Below, piece by piece: positions 37,264-47,698 of a stretch of DNA of 64,000 nt. Every line of letters begins with the position of its first letter. Positions within the stretch are counted from its first letter, which is position 1. Under the pieces are notes generated by a model. That model was not told where the DNA came from and made no database searches. It saw nothing but the letters and a program-made list of their open reading frames with translations. This stretch comes from Microbacterium sp. zg-B96 (GTDB taxonomy: Bacteria; Actinomycetota; Actinomycetes; Actinomycetales; Microbacteriaceae): positions 3,100,001-3,164,000 of the forward strand of contig NZ_CP126738.1 of assembly GCF_030246865.1 (NCBI RefSeq), read 5' to 3'. Both the position numbers and the translations under genes were made by a program.

Positions 37264-38747
37264 CCGAACACATCGAGGTCGCGATCGTCGGAGCCGGGTT
37301 CGCCGGCCTCGGCATGGCCATCGCGCTGCGACGCGCGGGCCGGCAGTCGTTCGTGATCCTCGAGCGGGCGGCATCCGTCGGCGGCACCTGGCGCGACAAC
37401 ACCTACCCCGGCGTCGCCTGCGACGTGCCATCCCACCTGTACGGGTTCGCGACGCACCCGAACCCGGAGTGGTCCGGTCTCTACGCCACCGGCGCGGAGA
37501 TCCACCGCTACCTCGAGCGCGTCGCCGACACCGAGGACCTCGGCGACCGGCTGCGGCTGCGCACCGCGCTGCTGGCGGCGCGGTGGGATGCCGCCGCCTC
37601 GCGGTGGCACCTCGACACCGGGTCCGGCGCGCTCACCGCCGACGCCCTCGTGCTGGCCTGCGGCCGGCTCACCGAACCGTCGATCCCGGAGATCCCCGGA
37701 CTCGAGGGTTTCACAGGGCCCATCTTCCACTCGGCGCGGTGGGACCACTCCGCCGACATCGCCGGCTCCCGCGTCGCGGTCATCGGCACCGGCGCGAGCG
37801 CCGTGCAGCTGCTCCCCCGGCTGGCCGAGACCGCCGCACACGTGACGCTGTTCCAGCGCACCCCCGCCTGGATCGTGCCGCGCGGCGAGCGCGGGTACGA
37901 CGCCGCCGAGCGCGAGCGCTTCGCCGCACATCCCGAGGAGCTCGCCGCGCTCCGCGCCGCCCTGTACGTCGAGGGCGAGGCGCGGTACGCGTCACGGTCC
38001 GGCGACGCCGCGGCATCCGCCGGCGCACGGGAGGTCGCGCTCGCGCACCTGGCGCGCCAGGTGTCCGACCCGGCGCTGCGCGCCGCGCTGAGCCCCGACT
38101 ACGTCTTCGGGTGCAAGCGGGTGCTGCTGTCGGACGACTTCTACCCGGCCGTCGCCTCGCCCGCCGTCACCCTCGAGCCCTCCGCGCTCGTCGCCGTCGA
38201 CGGGGATCGGCTCGTCGCGGCATCCGGAACCCGGCACACCGCCGATGCGCTCGTGCTGGCGACCGGGTTCGTCTCGCAGCGGCAGCCCTACGCCGAACTC
38301 GTCACCGGTGAGCGGGGGCAGACCCTCGCAGAGCACTGGTCCGGCGGCATGACGTCGTTCGCGTCGACCGTGGTGTCGGACTTCCCCAACATGTTCGTGC
38401 TCGACGGGCCCAACGCCTCGCTCGGGCACAATTCCTCGGTGCTCATGCTCGAGGAGCAGGCCGCGTACACGGTGCGGGCGCTTGCGCAGCGCGCGGCGAC
38501 GCCGGGCGGTGTGCTGCGGGTGCACCCGGATGCCGAGGCCGATTACACCGCCGAGATCGCCCGGGCCGCGCGCACGACGCCGTGGCTGACCGGCGGATGC
38601 CGCAACTGGTACGTCGACCGCGGCCGGCTGACGCTGCTGTGGCCCGGCACCGTCGATGCGTTCCGCGCGCGGCTCGCGCGCGCCGACGGGTCGGAATTCA
38701 CGACCACCCCCGCCCGCACCGGCGGGGAGGACAGGAGATCCGCATGA
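37260..38747 (+). CDS. Baeyer-Villiger-type flavin monooxygenase
   Basis: 495 residues. FAD motif VGAGFAGLGMA, GGTWRDNTYPGVACDVPSHLY, the BVMO fingerprint FTGPIFHSARWDH, and the NADPH motif VIGTGASAVQ. Converts ketones or related carbonyls to esters using NADPH and oxygen. ATGA overlap with fbiC upstream and with fgd downstream puts it inside the F420 operon, an unusual companion. Substrate unknown. Confidence 0.9.
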   Translation: MTEHIEVAIVGAGFAGLGMAIALRRAGRQSFVILERAASVGGTWRDNTYPGVACDVPSHLYGFATHPNPEWSGLYATGAEIHRYLERVADTEDLGDRLRLRTALLAARWDAAASRWHLDTGSGALTADALVLACGRLTEPSIPEIPGLEGFTGPIFHSARWDHSADIAGSRVAVIGTGASAVQLLPRLAETAAHVTLFQRTPAWIVPRGERGYDAAERERFAAHPEELAALRAALYVEGEARYASRSGDAAASAGAREVALAHLARQVSDPALRAALSPDYVFGCKRVLLSDDFYPAVASPAVTLEPSALVAVDGDRLVAASGTRHTADALVLATGFVSQRQPYAELVTGERGQTLAEHWSGGMTSFASTVVSDFPNMFVLDGPNASLGHNSSVLMLEEQAAYTVRALAQRAATPGGVLRVHPDAEADYTAEIARAARTTPWLTGGCRNWYVDRGRLTLLWPGTVDAFRARLARADGSEFTTTPARTGGEDRRSA

Positions 38748-39757
38748 CCTTTCCGCTCCGCCTCGGGTACAAGGCATCCGCCGAGCAGTTCAGCCCCGAC
38801 CAACTGGCGGACTTCGCCGTGCTGGCCGAAGACGTCGGGTTCGACTCGGTGTTCATCTCCGACCACTTCCAGCCCTGGATGCACGAGGGCGGGCACGCGC
38901 CCGCCGCGCTGCCGTGGCTCGGCGCCGTCGGCGCGCGCACCTCGCGGGTGATCCTGGGAACCTCCGTGCTGACCCCGGCGTTCCGCTACCACCCGGCCGT
39001 CATCGCCCAGGCGTTCGCGACGCTGGGCGTGATGTTCCCGGATCGGGTGATCCTGGGGGTCGGCACCGGCGAGTCGCTCAACGAGGTCACACTCGGCCTC
39101 GACTGGCCCGACCCGCCGGAGCGCTTCCAGCGCATGAAGGAGGCGATCACCCTCATCCGCGAGCTGTGGCAGGGCGAGCGCGTCACCTTCGAGGGCAACT
39201 TCTGGAAGGTGACGGATGCCACCGTCTACGACCGCCCCGACCGCCCGGTGCCGATCTACATCGGCGCCTCCGGACCGGCCGCGACCCGCCTGGCGGGCCG
39301 CATGGCCGACGGCTGGATCACCACCAGCGGCAAGGACCCGGCGCTGTACACCGACAAGCTGCTGCCGGCGCTGGACGAGGGGCTGCAGAAGGCAGACCGG
39401 TCGGCCGGGGATGTGGACACGCTCATCGAGGTGAAGGTCTCGCTCGCGCCGACCCGCCAGGAGGCGCTGGACAAGACCCGGTTCTGGGCGCCGCTCGCAC
39501 TGTCTCCGGAGGAGAAGACCGGCATCCACGACCCCATCGAGATGCAGCGGCGGGCCGACGAGTTGCCGATCGAGCGCGCCGCGTCCCGGTTCATCGTCTC
39601 CACCGATCCCGACGAGCACGTGGAGCAGATCGCGCGGTACGTCGACCTGGGGTTCCGGCACCTGGTGTTCCACGACCCCGGACACGACCAGGAGACGTTC
39701 CTGCGCACGTACGGCACCGAGATTCTGCCGCGGCTCCGGGCCCGGTTCGGTCAGTGA
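38744..39757 (+). CDS. fgd: F420-dependent glucose-6-phosphate dehydrogenase
   Basis: 337 residues of the luciferase-like fold, closely similar throughout to mycobacterial FGD1. LGYKASAEQF, SDHFQPW (catalytic His41 and Trp45), GTSVLTPTFRY-like GTSVLTPAFRYHPAVIAQAF, GVGTGESLNE (acidic residue), TSGKDPALYTDKL with the phosphate-binding Lys, and RFWAPLALSPEEK. It reduces F420 with glucose-6-phosphate, supplying F420H2 to other enzymes. Overlaps neighbours by four bases on both sides. Confidence 0.96.
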   Translation: MTFPLRLGYKASAEQFSPDQLADFAVLAEDVGFDSVFISDHFQPWMHEGGHAPAALPWLGAVGARTSRVILGTSVLTPAFRYHPAVIAQAFATLGVMFPDRVILGVGTGESLNEVTLGLDWPDPPERFQRMKEAITLIRELWQGERVTFEGNFWKVTDATVYDRPDRPVPIYIGASGPAATRLAGRMADGWITTSGKDPALYTDKLLPALDEGLQKADRSAGDVDTLIEVKVSLAPTRQEALDKTRFWAPLALSPEEKTGIHDPIEMQRRADELPIERAASRFIVSTDPDEHVEQIARYVDLGFRHLVFHDPGHDQETFLRTYGTEILPRLRARFGQ

Positions 39758-40977
39758 CGGGCGGTTCGGGGGCCGGGGGCGTCGGAATTCAGGCTGAGAG
39801 CACCGAAACCGGGGAATCCGGGGCGGTAAGTGCGCCACAGCCTGAATTCCGACGGGGTCCGGCCGACGCCGGCTGGGTCGTCGTCGTCCCGGTGAAGCCG
39901 GCCGCCACCGGAAAGTCGCGGCTCGCGGCGGCGGGAGTCGACCGCACCGCGCTGGCCCGCGCGATCGCCCGCGACACCATCGACGCCGCGGCGCGGACCC
40001 CCGGCGTCGCCCGGGTGATCGTCGTGAGCGACGACGCCGACGCGGCGGCGACCATCCCGTCCGGGCCGGGGGCGACCGTCACGGTGCTCCCCGATCCCGG
40101 CGGCGGGCTCAACGCCGCGATCGCCGCGGGGTTGGCCGGGCACTCCGGTCCTCGTGCCGCGCTGCTGGGCGACCTGCCGGCGCTGCGGCCGAGCGAGCTC
40201 GCGACGGCCCTGCGGCGGGCATCGACCGTCGAGCGGGCGGTGGTGCCGGATGCCGAAGGCACCGGCTCTACGCTCGTCACCGCCGCGGCGGGCGTGCCGT
40301 GGGACTCGGCCTTCGGCGCCGACTCGTTCGCCCGCCACGAGCGGCTGGGCGCCGTGCCGGTGCGGTTGCCCCCGGCATCCGGCCTGCGGCGCGACATCGA
40401 CACGGCCGCCCAGCTGCGGCAGCTGGACGACCTCGGCGCCGGGCCCCGCACGACCGCGCTGCTGCGCGCCGCCCGGGCAGGCAGCAGTGCCCCGCCGGCG
40501 ACGGCGCGGCTGCGGCTGCGCGAGCTGCGCGAGGACGACCTCGACGACATGGCCGCGCTGCTGGGCGATCCCGGGGTCATGCGCTTCTACGCCGCGCCGC
40601 GCACCCGCGCCCAGGCGGCGGAGTGGATCGCGCGCAGCCGCCTGCGGTACCGCGCCGACGGGTTCGGGCTGTGGTGCATCGAGGATGCCGACGGCCGATT
40701 CGTCGGAGACTGCGGGCTCACCTGGCAGCCGCTGGGCGAGCGCCTGGTGCTGGAGGTCGGCTACCACGTGACCCCGTCACTGCAGGGGCGTGGGTTCGCC
40801 GCCGAAGCGGCATCCGCCTCCCGGGACCTCGCCCGCACGCTCGGGTTCACCGAGCTGCGCGCGCTCGTGCACCCCGGCAACGCCGCGTCTGTCCGGGTCG
40901 CCGGGAAGGTCGGCATGCACCGCGACGCCGCCGATTCCGCCGCCACCGGCATCACCGTGATGCGGATGGCTCTCTAA
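39754..40977 (+). CDS. cofC: CofC/FbiD guanylyltransferase fused to a GNAT acetyltransferase
   Basis: 407 residues. Residues 45-245 are the nucleotidyltransferase that activates phospholactate or PEP for F420 assembly (VVVVPVKPAATGKSRLA, DPGGGLNAAIAAGL, LLGDLPALRPSEL, DAEGTGSTLVTAA, FGADSFARHE). Residues 250-407 are a complete GNAT domain (LRLRELREDDLDDMAALLGDP, LEVGYHVTPSLQGRGFAAEA, VHPGNAASVRVAGKVGM). The only possible start in frame is the GTG at 39754, overlapping the fgd stop, so residues 10-34 are coded by palindrome P3. Confidence 0.9.
   Translation: MTGGSGAGGVGIQAESTETGESGAVSAPQPEFRRGPADAGWVVVVPVKPAATGKSRLAAAGVDRTALARAIARDTIDAAARTPGVARVIVVSDDADAAATIPSGPGATVTVLPDPGGGLNAAIAAGLAGHSGPRAALLGDLPALRPSELATALRRASTVERAVVPDAEGTGSTLVTAAAGVPWDSAFGADSFARHERLGAVPVRLPPASGLRRDIDTAAQLRQLDDLGAGPRTTALLRAARAGSSAPPATARLRLRELREDDLDDMAALLGDPGVMRFYAAPRTRAQAAEWIARSRLRYRADGFGLWCIEDADGRFVGDCGLTWQPLGERLVLEVGYHVTPSLQGRGFAAEAASASRDLARTLGFTELRALVHPGNAASVRVAGKVGMHRDAADSAATGITVMRMAL
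39781..39853. repeat. Palindromic element P3, inside the cofC reading frame
   Basis: Perfect 16-bp arms GTCGGAATTCAGGCTG (39781-39796) and complement (39838-39853) separated by 41 bases. It follows the fgd stop by 23 bases and is translated as an N-terminal extension of CofC. Confidence 0.9.
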
Positions 40978-40993
40978 CCCCCCACCCCGCTGC

Positions 40994-41034
40994 CCTGTCA
41001 CAGATCGTCGGGGGCACGCCCCATTCGTGACAGG
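40994..41034. repeat. Palindromic element P4 between convergent cofC and cofD
   Basis: Outer arms CCTGTCAC (40994-41001) and GTGACAGG (41027-41034); inner GGGGC-AC-GCCCC. It sits between two converging stop codons, so it may end transcription from both sides. Related to P5. Confidence 0.8.
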
Positions 41035-41067
41035 CGAGCACTCGGGGAGGCGGAGCCGCAGCCCGTG

Positions 41068-42039
41068 TCAGTGACCGGCGGCGGCGAGGGCAGCGTCGAC
41101 GATGTCGGCGGATGCCAGGGCGTCTCGCATCCACAACGGCGCGACCACCGCGCGCACGCCCCCGGCATCGACCGACGCCGCGAGTGCCGCGTCCTCCTCG
41201 GCGAGCAGCCACGCGTCCAGCACGCCACCGTCACGGCGCGCGCCGTAGTGCGCGGCGACGGCCGCGGCGGAGGTCTCCACACCGATCGCCGTGAGGCACA
41301 CATCGGCCATGCCGCGCACGACCGCGCCGCCGATGATAGGCGAGACGCCCACGACCTGCGCGGACGTCGCGGCGAGCGCCTCACGCATCCCGGGGACGGC
41401 GAGGATCGGCCCGATCGACACGACGGGGTTCGAGGGCGCGACGAGCACGACGTCGGCGTCGGCGATCGCCTCGGCCACGCCGGGCGCCGGACGGGCATGC
41501 CGCATGCCGGGGTTGGTGAACTCCAGCGGCGTCAGCTGCGCGCGGTGCCGCGTCCACCACTCCTGGAAGTGCAGCACCGCCCCGCCGTCCACCCGCACAT
41601 ACGTGTCGGCTTCCGCGTCGGTCATCGGGAGCATCCGCACGCCCAGCGGCCACCGGCGCGACAGCCGCTCCAGCACGAGGGTCGGCGTCAGCCCCTCGCG
41701 CAGCCACCCGGTGCGGGCGAGATGCGTGCCGAGGTCCAGGTCGCCGAGCGTGAACCAGGGCCACCCGGCGCCCCACTGCTGCAGCTCGTGGTTCACCCGC
41801 TCGGTGTCGCCGGCACGACCCCAGCCCCGCTCGGTGTCGCCTACCCCCGCGAGGGCATAGAGGATCGAGTCCAGGTCGGGCTGCAGGCGCACCCCCGACA
41901 GCCACAGGTCGTCGCCGGTGTTGACGACGACCGTCGCCTCCGGCGCCCCGCGCCGCGCGAGGGCCTCCCGCACTCCCAGAGTGAACTTCGAGCCGCCGAC
42001 GCCCCCGGCAAGGACGACGACGCGAGGGGAGGATGCCAC
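41068..42039 (-). CDS. cofD: 2-phospho-L-lactate transferase
   Basis: CofD/FbiA family, 323 residues: VLAGGVGGSKFTLGVREAL, VVNTGDDLWLSGVRLQPDLDSILYAL, FTLGDLDLGTHLART, LPMTDAEADTYV, VLVAPSNPVVSIGPILAVPGM, VVGVSPIIGG. It joins FO with the activated phospho-acid made by CofC. GTG at 42039 chosen: seven bases after TAGGGT and matching the family N-terminus. Converges on cofC. Confidence 0.95.
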   Translation of the reverse strand: MASSPRVVVLAGGVGGSKFTLGVREALARRGAPEATVVVNTGDDLWLSGVRLQPDLDSILYALAGVGDTERGWGRAGDTERVNHELQQWGAGWPWFTLGDLDLGTHLARTGWLREGLTPTLVLERLSRRWPLGVRMLPMTDAEADTYVRVDGGAVLHFQEWWTRHRAQLTPLEFTNPGMRHARPAPGVAEAIADADVVLVAPSNPVVSIGPILAVPGMREALAATSAQVVGVSPIIGGAVVRGMADVCLTAIGVETSAAAVAAHYGARRDGGVLDAWLLAEEDAALAASVDAGGVRAVVAPLWMRDALASADIVDAALAAAGH

Positions 42040-42046
42040 GACATCC

Positions 42047-42052
42047 ACCCTA
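42047..42052 (-). promoter_or_regulatory. cofD: -10 box, leaderless start of cofD
   Basis: TAGGGT, seven bases, then GTG at 42039. Confidence 0.5.
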
Positions 42053-42080
42053 CGGCGGCAACGCCCCGGCGGGGCGGCGG

Positions 42081-43403
42081 CTACGCCGCGGCGCCGGCGG
42101 CGGCGCGGGCGGCCACCGGGAGCGCTTCGAGCACCCGCGCGAGGGCGGCCTCGTCGTGCGCGGCGGTGAGGAACCACGCCTCGTAGACGCTGGGCGGCAG
42201 GGATACCCCGGCGTCGAGCATCGCGTGGAAGAACGGCGTGTACCGCGCCGCCTGCTGCTGCTGCGCCTCGGCGTATGACCGCGGCGCCTCGGGAAGCATC
42301 ACGACACCGAACAGCGACCCGGCGCGCGGCACCGCGTGCACCACGCCCTCTGCGGTCAGCGCCGCGTCCAGCGCGTCGGCGACGGTGGATGCCGCGGCAT
42401 CCACCCGTGCGTACACCTCAGGGGTCGCCAGCTGCAGCGTCGCGATGCCCGCGGCCACCGACAGCGGATTGCCCGACAGCGTGCCGGCCTGGTACACCGG
42501 GCCGACGGGGGCGAGCATGTCCATCACGTCGGCGCGGCCGCCGAGCGCGGCCAGCGGCATGCCGCCGCCGACGACCTTGCCGAAGGTGAACAGGTCCGGC
42601 GTGTACTGCTCGCCGGCGTCCTGCTGGAGCCCCCAGAACCCGGCAGGGTGCACCCGGAATCCGGTGAGCACCTCGTCGAGGATCAGCAGCGCGCCGTGGG
42701 CGTGCGCCAGATCGGTGAGCGCGGCGTTGAAGCCGGGCAGCGGCGGCACGACGCCCATGTTCGCCGCGGCGGCCTCGACGATCACGGCGGCGATGCGGTC
42801 GCCGTGCACCGCGAAGGCCTCTTCCACCGCGCCCAGGTCGTTGTACGGCAGCACGAGGGTCTGCGCCGCGATCGCGGCAGGCACTCCCGCCGAGCCGGGC
42901 AGCGCGAGGGTGGCAACGCCCGATCCGGCGGCGGCCAGCAGCCCGTCGGAGTGACCGTGGTAGTGACCGGCGAACTTGATCAGCAAGTCCCGGCCGGTGT
43001 AGCCGCGGGCCAGGCGGATCGCCGTCATCGTCGCCTCGGTGCCGGTGGACACCAGCCGCACGCGTTCGACGGGCCGACGGTCGCCGCTGGCGACGCGCGC
43101 CGCGATGAGATCAGCCAGCTCCACCTCGGCGCCGGTGGGGGCGCCGAACGACAGGCCACGGGATGCCGCGTCCTGCACGGCCGCGACGACCTCGGGGTGC
43201 GCGTGGCCGAGGAGGGCCGGACCCCACGAGGCGACGAGGTCGACGTACTCGCGCCCGTCGGCGTCCGTGATGTACGGCCCGCGCGCGGACGTGACGAACC
43301 GGGGCGTGCCGCCGACGGAGCCATAGGCGCGCACCGGCGAGTTCACCCCTCCCGGGATCACCTCTCGGGCGTGGGCGAACAGCTGCTCGTTACGGTCGGT
43401 CAT
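42081..43403 (-). CDS. hemL: Glutamate-1-semialdehyde 2,1-aminomutase
   Basis: 440 residues, PLP-dependent; makes 5-aminolevulinate. [61 protein letters not shown] and the PLP lysine in [18 protein letters not shown]. Last gene of the leftward hem cluster. Ribosome site GAGAGAAAG lies before the ATG. Confidence 0.96.
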   Translation of the reverse strand: MTDRNEQLFAHAREVIPGGVNSPVRAYGSVGGTPRFVTSARGPYITDADGREYVDLVASWGPALLGHAHPEVVAAVQDAASRGLSFGAPTGAEVELADLIAARVASGDRRPVERVRLVSTGTEATMTAIRLARGYTGRDLLIKFAGHYHGHSDGLLAAAGSGVATLALPGSAGVPAAIAAQTLVLPYNDLGAVEEAFAVHGDRIAAVIVEAAAANMGVVPPLPGFNAALTDLAHAHGALLILDEVLTGFRVHPAGFWGLQQDAGEQYTPDLFTFGKVVGGGMPLAALGGRADVMDMLAPVGPVYQAGTLSGNPLSVAAGIATLQLATPEVYARVDAAASTVADALDAALTAEGVVHAVPRAGSLFGVVMLPEAPRSYAEAQQQQAARYTPFFHAMLDAGVSLPPSVYEAWFLTAAHDEAALARVLEALPVAARAAAGAAA

Positions 43404-43406
43404 GAG

Positions 43407-43489
43407 TCACTTTCTCTCGGCGGATGCCGCTGCGGCGGCGCGCAGGAACGGGCGGGCCGGTGCAGCGCACCCCCCGGCAACGGCGAAGG

Positions 43490-43493
<4 letters not shown>
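43407..43493 (-). CDS. Possible 28-codon ORF between hemB and hemL
   Basis: A GTG overlapping the hemB stop (GTGA) opens a frame of 28 codons ([19 protein letters not shown] and an Ala-rich end, AERK) that stops three bases before the hemL ATG. The fit between the two genes is exact, but there is no homology to lean on. It may serve only to carry ribosomes from hemB to hemL, or be chance. Confidence 0.3.
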
Positions 43494-44469
<976 letters not shown>

Positions 44470-44473
<4 letters not shown>

Positions 44474-45273
44474 GGCACGGTCTCATCCGTCGAATGGGGC
44501 AGGGCGAGTTCGGAGACCGCCCGGATGAGCGCGGCGACGGTCTGCTCGGAGGCGACGACGTTCACGGGCAGGCCGAGGCGGCGGGCATCCTCGGCGGTGC
44601 GGGGGCCGATCGCGGCCAGCACCGTGGTCGCGGGGATGTCGGGGAACTGCTCCCGCACCTGCTCGGCGACCGAGCCGCTGGTGACGAGGATCGCGTTGAT
44701 GCGGCCGCTGCGCACGTCTTCGGCGATCTTCTCGGTGACCGGTACGCCGACGGTGCGGTACGCCACGACGCTGCGCACCCGGTGCCCGGCGGCGCTGAGC
44801 CGCTCGGTGAGCACCGGCTTGGCGATTTCGCTCCGCAGCGTTAGCACGTCGCGCGGCTCGGTCTCCAGTGCGATCAGCTGGTCGGCCATGCCGGCGGCGG
44901 AGTTGTCGTCGTCGGGCACGAGGTCGACCTTGTAGCCGACGGCCGTAAGGGCGGCGGAGGTGGTCTCGCCGACGGCGGCGACCTTCGTCTCGGCGGGGAT
45001 CTGGGCACGGTACGCGTAGAGCACGTCGACGGTGGTCGCACTGGTCACGGTGAGCCAGTCGAAGACGCCCGCGGCGAGGTCGGCCAGGGCCTGCTCGAGC
45101 GTTGCCTCGTCGGTGGACGGCGCGAAGTTGATGAGCGGCGCGATGACCGGGGTGGCGCCCTGCGCACGCAGGGTCGCCGCGACACCGTCGCCCCAGGGCC
45201 CGCCGCGGGGCACGAGCACACGCCAGCCGGCCAGCGGTTTGGCCGGCTGCGATTGCCAGGAGGCTGTATTCAT
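44470..45273 (-). CDS. hemD: Uroporphyrinogen-III synthase
   Basis: 267 residues, two-domain HemD fold of low conservation: [112 protein letters not shown]. Position between hemC and hemB, each overlapping by four bases, supports the call. Confidence 0.92.
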
Positions 45274-46268
45274 GGGGTCGACTCTCGTGGTACCAGTTCG
45301 GCTGCTCCACGTTCGAGCAGTCGACGGGCGACTTCCGACCCGGCGCGTACGGCGTACGCGATCGGGCTCGCGTCATCGGCAGCATCCGCACCATCGCCAC
45401 TGCCCTCGGATCCACCATACTCCTGCGGCACCGGCACGGATCGGTCCAGGCCGATCCGGCTGCTGCCGTCCAGCGCGTACACGACCGCGTCGATGCGCAG
45501 GTCGCCGCCGGTCAGTTCCGCATGCGCGCCCACCGGAGCGTGGCAGCCGGCTTCGAGGGTGGCCAGCACCGCGCGTTCGGCGGTGACGGCGATGCGGGTG
45601 TCGGTGTGGTCGATGAGGGCCAGCGCCGCGCGCAGCTCCTCGGGCGCGTCGGCGGTCGTCTCGATGGCCAGCGCTCCCTGACCCGGTGCGGTCGGCCAGG
45701 CCGCCAGGCCCAGCGCCTCCAGTCCCAGGTCGGTCAGGTCCAGACCGATGCGCGCCAGGCCGGCAGCGGCGAGGACGACGGCATCCAGCTGCCCATCGCG
45801 CACCCGCTGCAACCGGGAATCGACGTTTCCGCGCAGGTCCTGCACATCCACCCGCGGGTTGCGGCGGTGCACCTGGGCGCGGCGCCGGGGCGAGCCGGTA
45901 CCCACGCGCGCACCGGGCGGGAGCTGATGCAGCGGGGTGCCGTCGCGGGTGACCACGACATCGCGGGCGTCCTCGCGGGCGGGGATCGCGGCGATCACGA
46001 GCCCCGGCGGCTGCGCGGTCGGCAGGTCCTTGAGGGAGTGCACCAGCAGGTCGCATTCCCCGGCGAGCAGGGCCTCGCGCAGCCGCGTGGCGAACACCCC
46101 GGTGCCGCCCATCTGCGACAGCGAGGCACGCGAGACGTCACCCTCCGACACGATCGGCACGAGTTCGACGGGGCGGCCCGACGCGGCCGCCAGCATGTCG
46201 GCGACCTGCTGCGACTGCGCGGTCGCCAGGGCGCTGCGGCGGGTGCCGAGGCGGAACGGCCGCGTCAT
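45270..46268 (-). CDS. hemC: Porphobilinogen deaminase (hydroxymethylbilane synthase)
   Basis: 332 residues. LGTRRSALATAQSQQVADML, LVHSLKDLPTAQPPGLVIAA, GTGSPRRRAQV, RGNVDSRLQRV, and the dipyrromethane-cofactor Cys in EAGCHAPVGAHAEL. The C-terminal extension of about 30 residues (GSEGSGDGADAADDAS) is Gly/Asp-rich and not typical. Starts 10 bases after the hemQ stop. Confidence 0.96.
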   Translation of the reverse strand: MTRPFRLGTRRSALATAQSQQVADMLAAASGRPVELVPIVSEGDVSRASLSQMGGTGVFATRLREALLAGECDLLVHSLKDLPTAQPPGLVIAAIPAREDARDVVVTRDGTPLHQLPPGARVGTGSPRRRAQVHRRNPRVDVQDLRGNVDSRLQRVRDGQLDAVVLAAAGLARIGLDLTDLGLEALGLAAWPTAPGQGALAIETTADAPEELRAALALIDHTDTRIAVTAERAVLATLEAGCHAPVGAHAELTGGDLRIDAVVYALDGSSRIGLDRSVPVPQEYGGSEGSGDGADAADDASPIAYAVRAGSEVARRLLERGAAELVPRESTP

Positions 46269-46278
46269 CGCGGCATCC

Positions 46279-46938
46279 TCATCGCAGCACCTCGACCAGT
46301 TCGGCGGGGGCCACCAGCCGGCCGGTGAAGAACGGCACCTCTTCGCGCACGTGGCGGCGCGCCTCGGTGTAGCGAAGCTCCCGCATCATGTCGACGAGGT
46401 CGGTGAGCTCATCGGCTTCCATGGGCAGGATCCACTCCCAGTCCCCGAGAGCGAAGGATGCCACGGTGTTCGCGGTCACGCCGGTGAACGCGGCGCCCTT
46501 GCGGCCGTGATCGGCGAGCATGGCGCGCCGCTCCTCATCGGGCAGCAGGTACCACTCGAAGCTGCGGACGAACGGGTACACCGTCAGCCACTGCTTGGCC
46601 GCGATGCCGCGGAGGAACCCCGGCACGTGGGCCCGGTTGAACTCGGCGTCACGGTGCACGCCCATCGCGCTCCAGGTGGGCAGCAGCGGCTGCAGCAGCG
46701 GGGTGCGGCGCAGGCGCCGCAGGTCCCGCTGCAGGCCGTCGGCGGTCGGGCCGTGCAGCCAGATCATGACGTCGGCGTCGGCGCGCAGGCCGCTGACGTC
46801 GTAGAAGCCCCGCACGGTCGTGCCACCCTCGGCGAGGTCGGCGACCAGGTGTTCCAGCTCGGTCGCCTCCTGGGCCGTGACCGGGTTGGCGGGGTCGCGG
46901 CGCAGCACGGACCAGAGCGTGAAAGAGGTGTCGGACAT
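46279..46938 (-). CDS. hemQ: Coproheme decarboxylase (chlorite dismutase-like HemQ/ChdC)
   Basis: 219 residues. FTLWSVLRRD, GFYDVSGLRADADVMIWLHG, and YPFVRSFEWYLLPDEERRAMLADHGR, containing the catalytic Tyr and surrounding residues of the ChdC family; FALGDWEWILPMEADEL is also typical. It makes heme b from coproheme, the last step of the Gram-positive pathway. GGAG before the ATG at 46938. Its presence next to a HemY-type oxidase implies the coproporphyrin-dependent route; ferrochelatase is not in the window. Confidence 0.94.
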   Translation of the reverse strand: MSDTSFTLWSVLRRDPANPVTAQEATELEHLVADLAEGGTTVRGFYDVSGLRADADVMIWLHGPTADGLQRDLRRLRRTPLLQPLLPTWSAMGVHRDAEFNRAHVPGFLRGIAAKQWLTVYPFVRSFEWYLLPDEERRAMLADHGRKGAAFTGVTANTVASFALGDWEWILPMEADELTDLVDMMRELRYTEARRHVREEVPFFTGRLVAPAELVEVLR

Positions 46939-47018
46939 TTCTCCAGTCTCTCTCGCGCTTCGCGGCGCGGCAAACCGCCGCTGCCGGGCGACGCTCACGG
47001 CGCTGCCGGTGTTCGTGC

Positions 47019-47297
47019 TCAGCGCGCGATCAGACGCACGGCCCCCCACACGGCCAGACCGATCGTCACGGCGACGCCGACGGTCGCCGCGATCGCTCCG
47101 GTCGGGTTGCGCCGGGCGAACAGCCGGGCCTCGGCCACGCCGCGGTCGGTGGCCTGACCGACGCGCTTGGGCACGTTCGCCTTCTCCTCGATCGCGAAGA
47201 GCGCAGCCTTCAGCTCGGCGCGGGCCTTCTCGACCGGGTCGGCGATTCCCAGCGGCACGGCGGTGCGCGGCACGGGGAGCGGGCGGTCAGAACTCAT
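47019..47297 (-). CDS. Small membrane protein, DUF3618-like
   Basis: 92 residues. DPVEKARAELKAALFAIEEKANVPKRV resembles the DUF3618 N-terminus, followed by one membrane helix (TGAIAATVGVAVTIGLAVWGAV). The ATG at 47297 has AAGGA upstream and overlaps the preceding gene by 11 bases. Function unknown; last of a three-gene envelope set. Confidence 0.8.
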   Translation of the reverse strand: MSSDRPLPVPRTAVPLGIADPVEKARAELKAALFAIEEKANVPKRVGQATDRGVAEARLFARRNPTGAIAATVGVAVTIGLAVWGAVRLIAR

Positions 47298-47697
47298 TCG
47301 CGGCATCCTTCACGATCTGGGCGTCGGTGGACAGTGCCTTCACGGGCGTGTCCCGCGAGGAGAGGCGCTTGAAACGGCGGATGCCGAGGAACGCCAGCAC
47401 GACGGCGATGAGAAGCATCACGACGAAGACGGTCAGCGCGGCAAGCCAGGCCGGCCACCATGAGGCCAGGCCGATGATCGCGAATGCCCCCAGGGCCGGG
47501 ATCGCCCAGAACAGCACGAACAGGGCGGCCAGGAACCACAGCCCACCCATGCCGGCGTCCTTACCGGTCTTCTTCGCCCACTTCTTGGCGGAGTCGACTT
47601 CGGCCATGACCAGGTTGCGCACGAGCTCGGGCACCTCGCCGAGCAACGTCATCAGGCTGTCGTCGGTGCGATCGCGGAAACCGCGGGGGGTGGTCAT
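47287..47697 (-). CDS. Actinobacterial holin-X / phage-holin-like membrane protein (DUF1469)
   Basis: 136 residues, with two helices close together (GGLWFLAALFVLFWAIPALGA; AWLAALTVFVVMLLIAVVLAFL) and an N-terminal amphipathic part MTLLGEVPELVRNLVMAEVDSAKKWA. Despite the name these are chromosomal proteins in actinobacteria, often beside DUF3618 and YtxH genes as here; function unknown. Confidence 0.85.
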   Translation of the reverse strand: MTTPRGFRDRTDDSLMTLLGEVPELVRNLVMAEVDSAKKWAKKTGKDAGMGGLWFLAALFVLFWAIPALGAFAIIGLASWWPAWLAALTVFVVMLLIAVVLAFLGIRRFKRLSSRDTPVKALSTDAQIVKDAANEF

Positions 47698-47698
47698 C

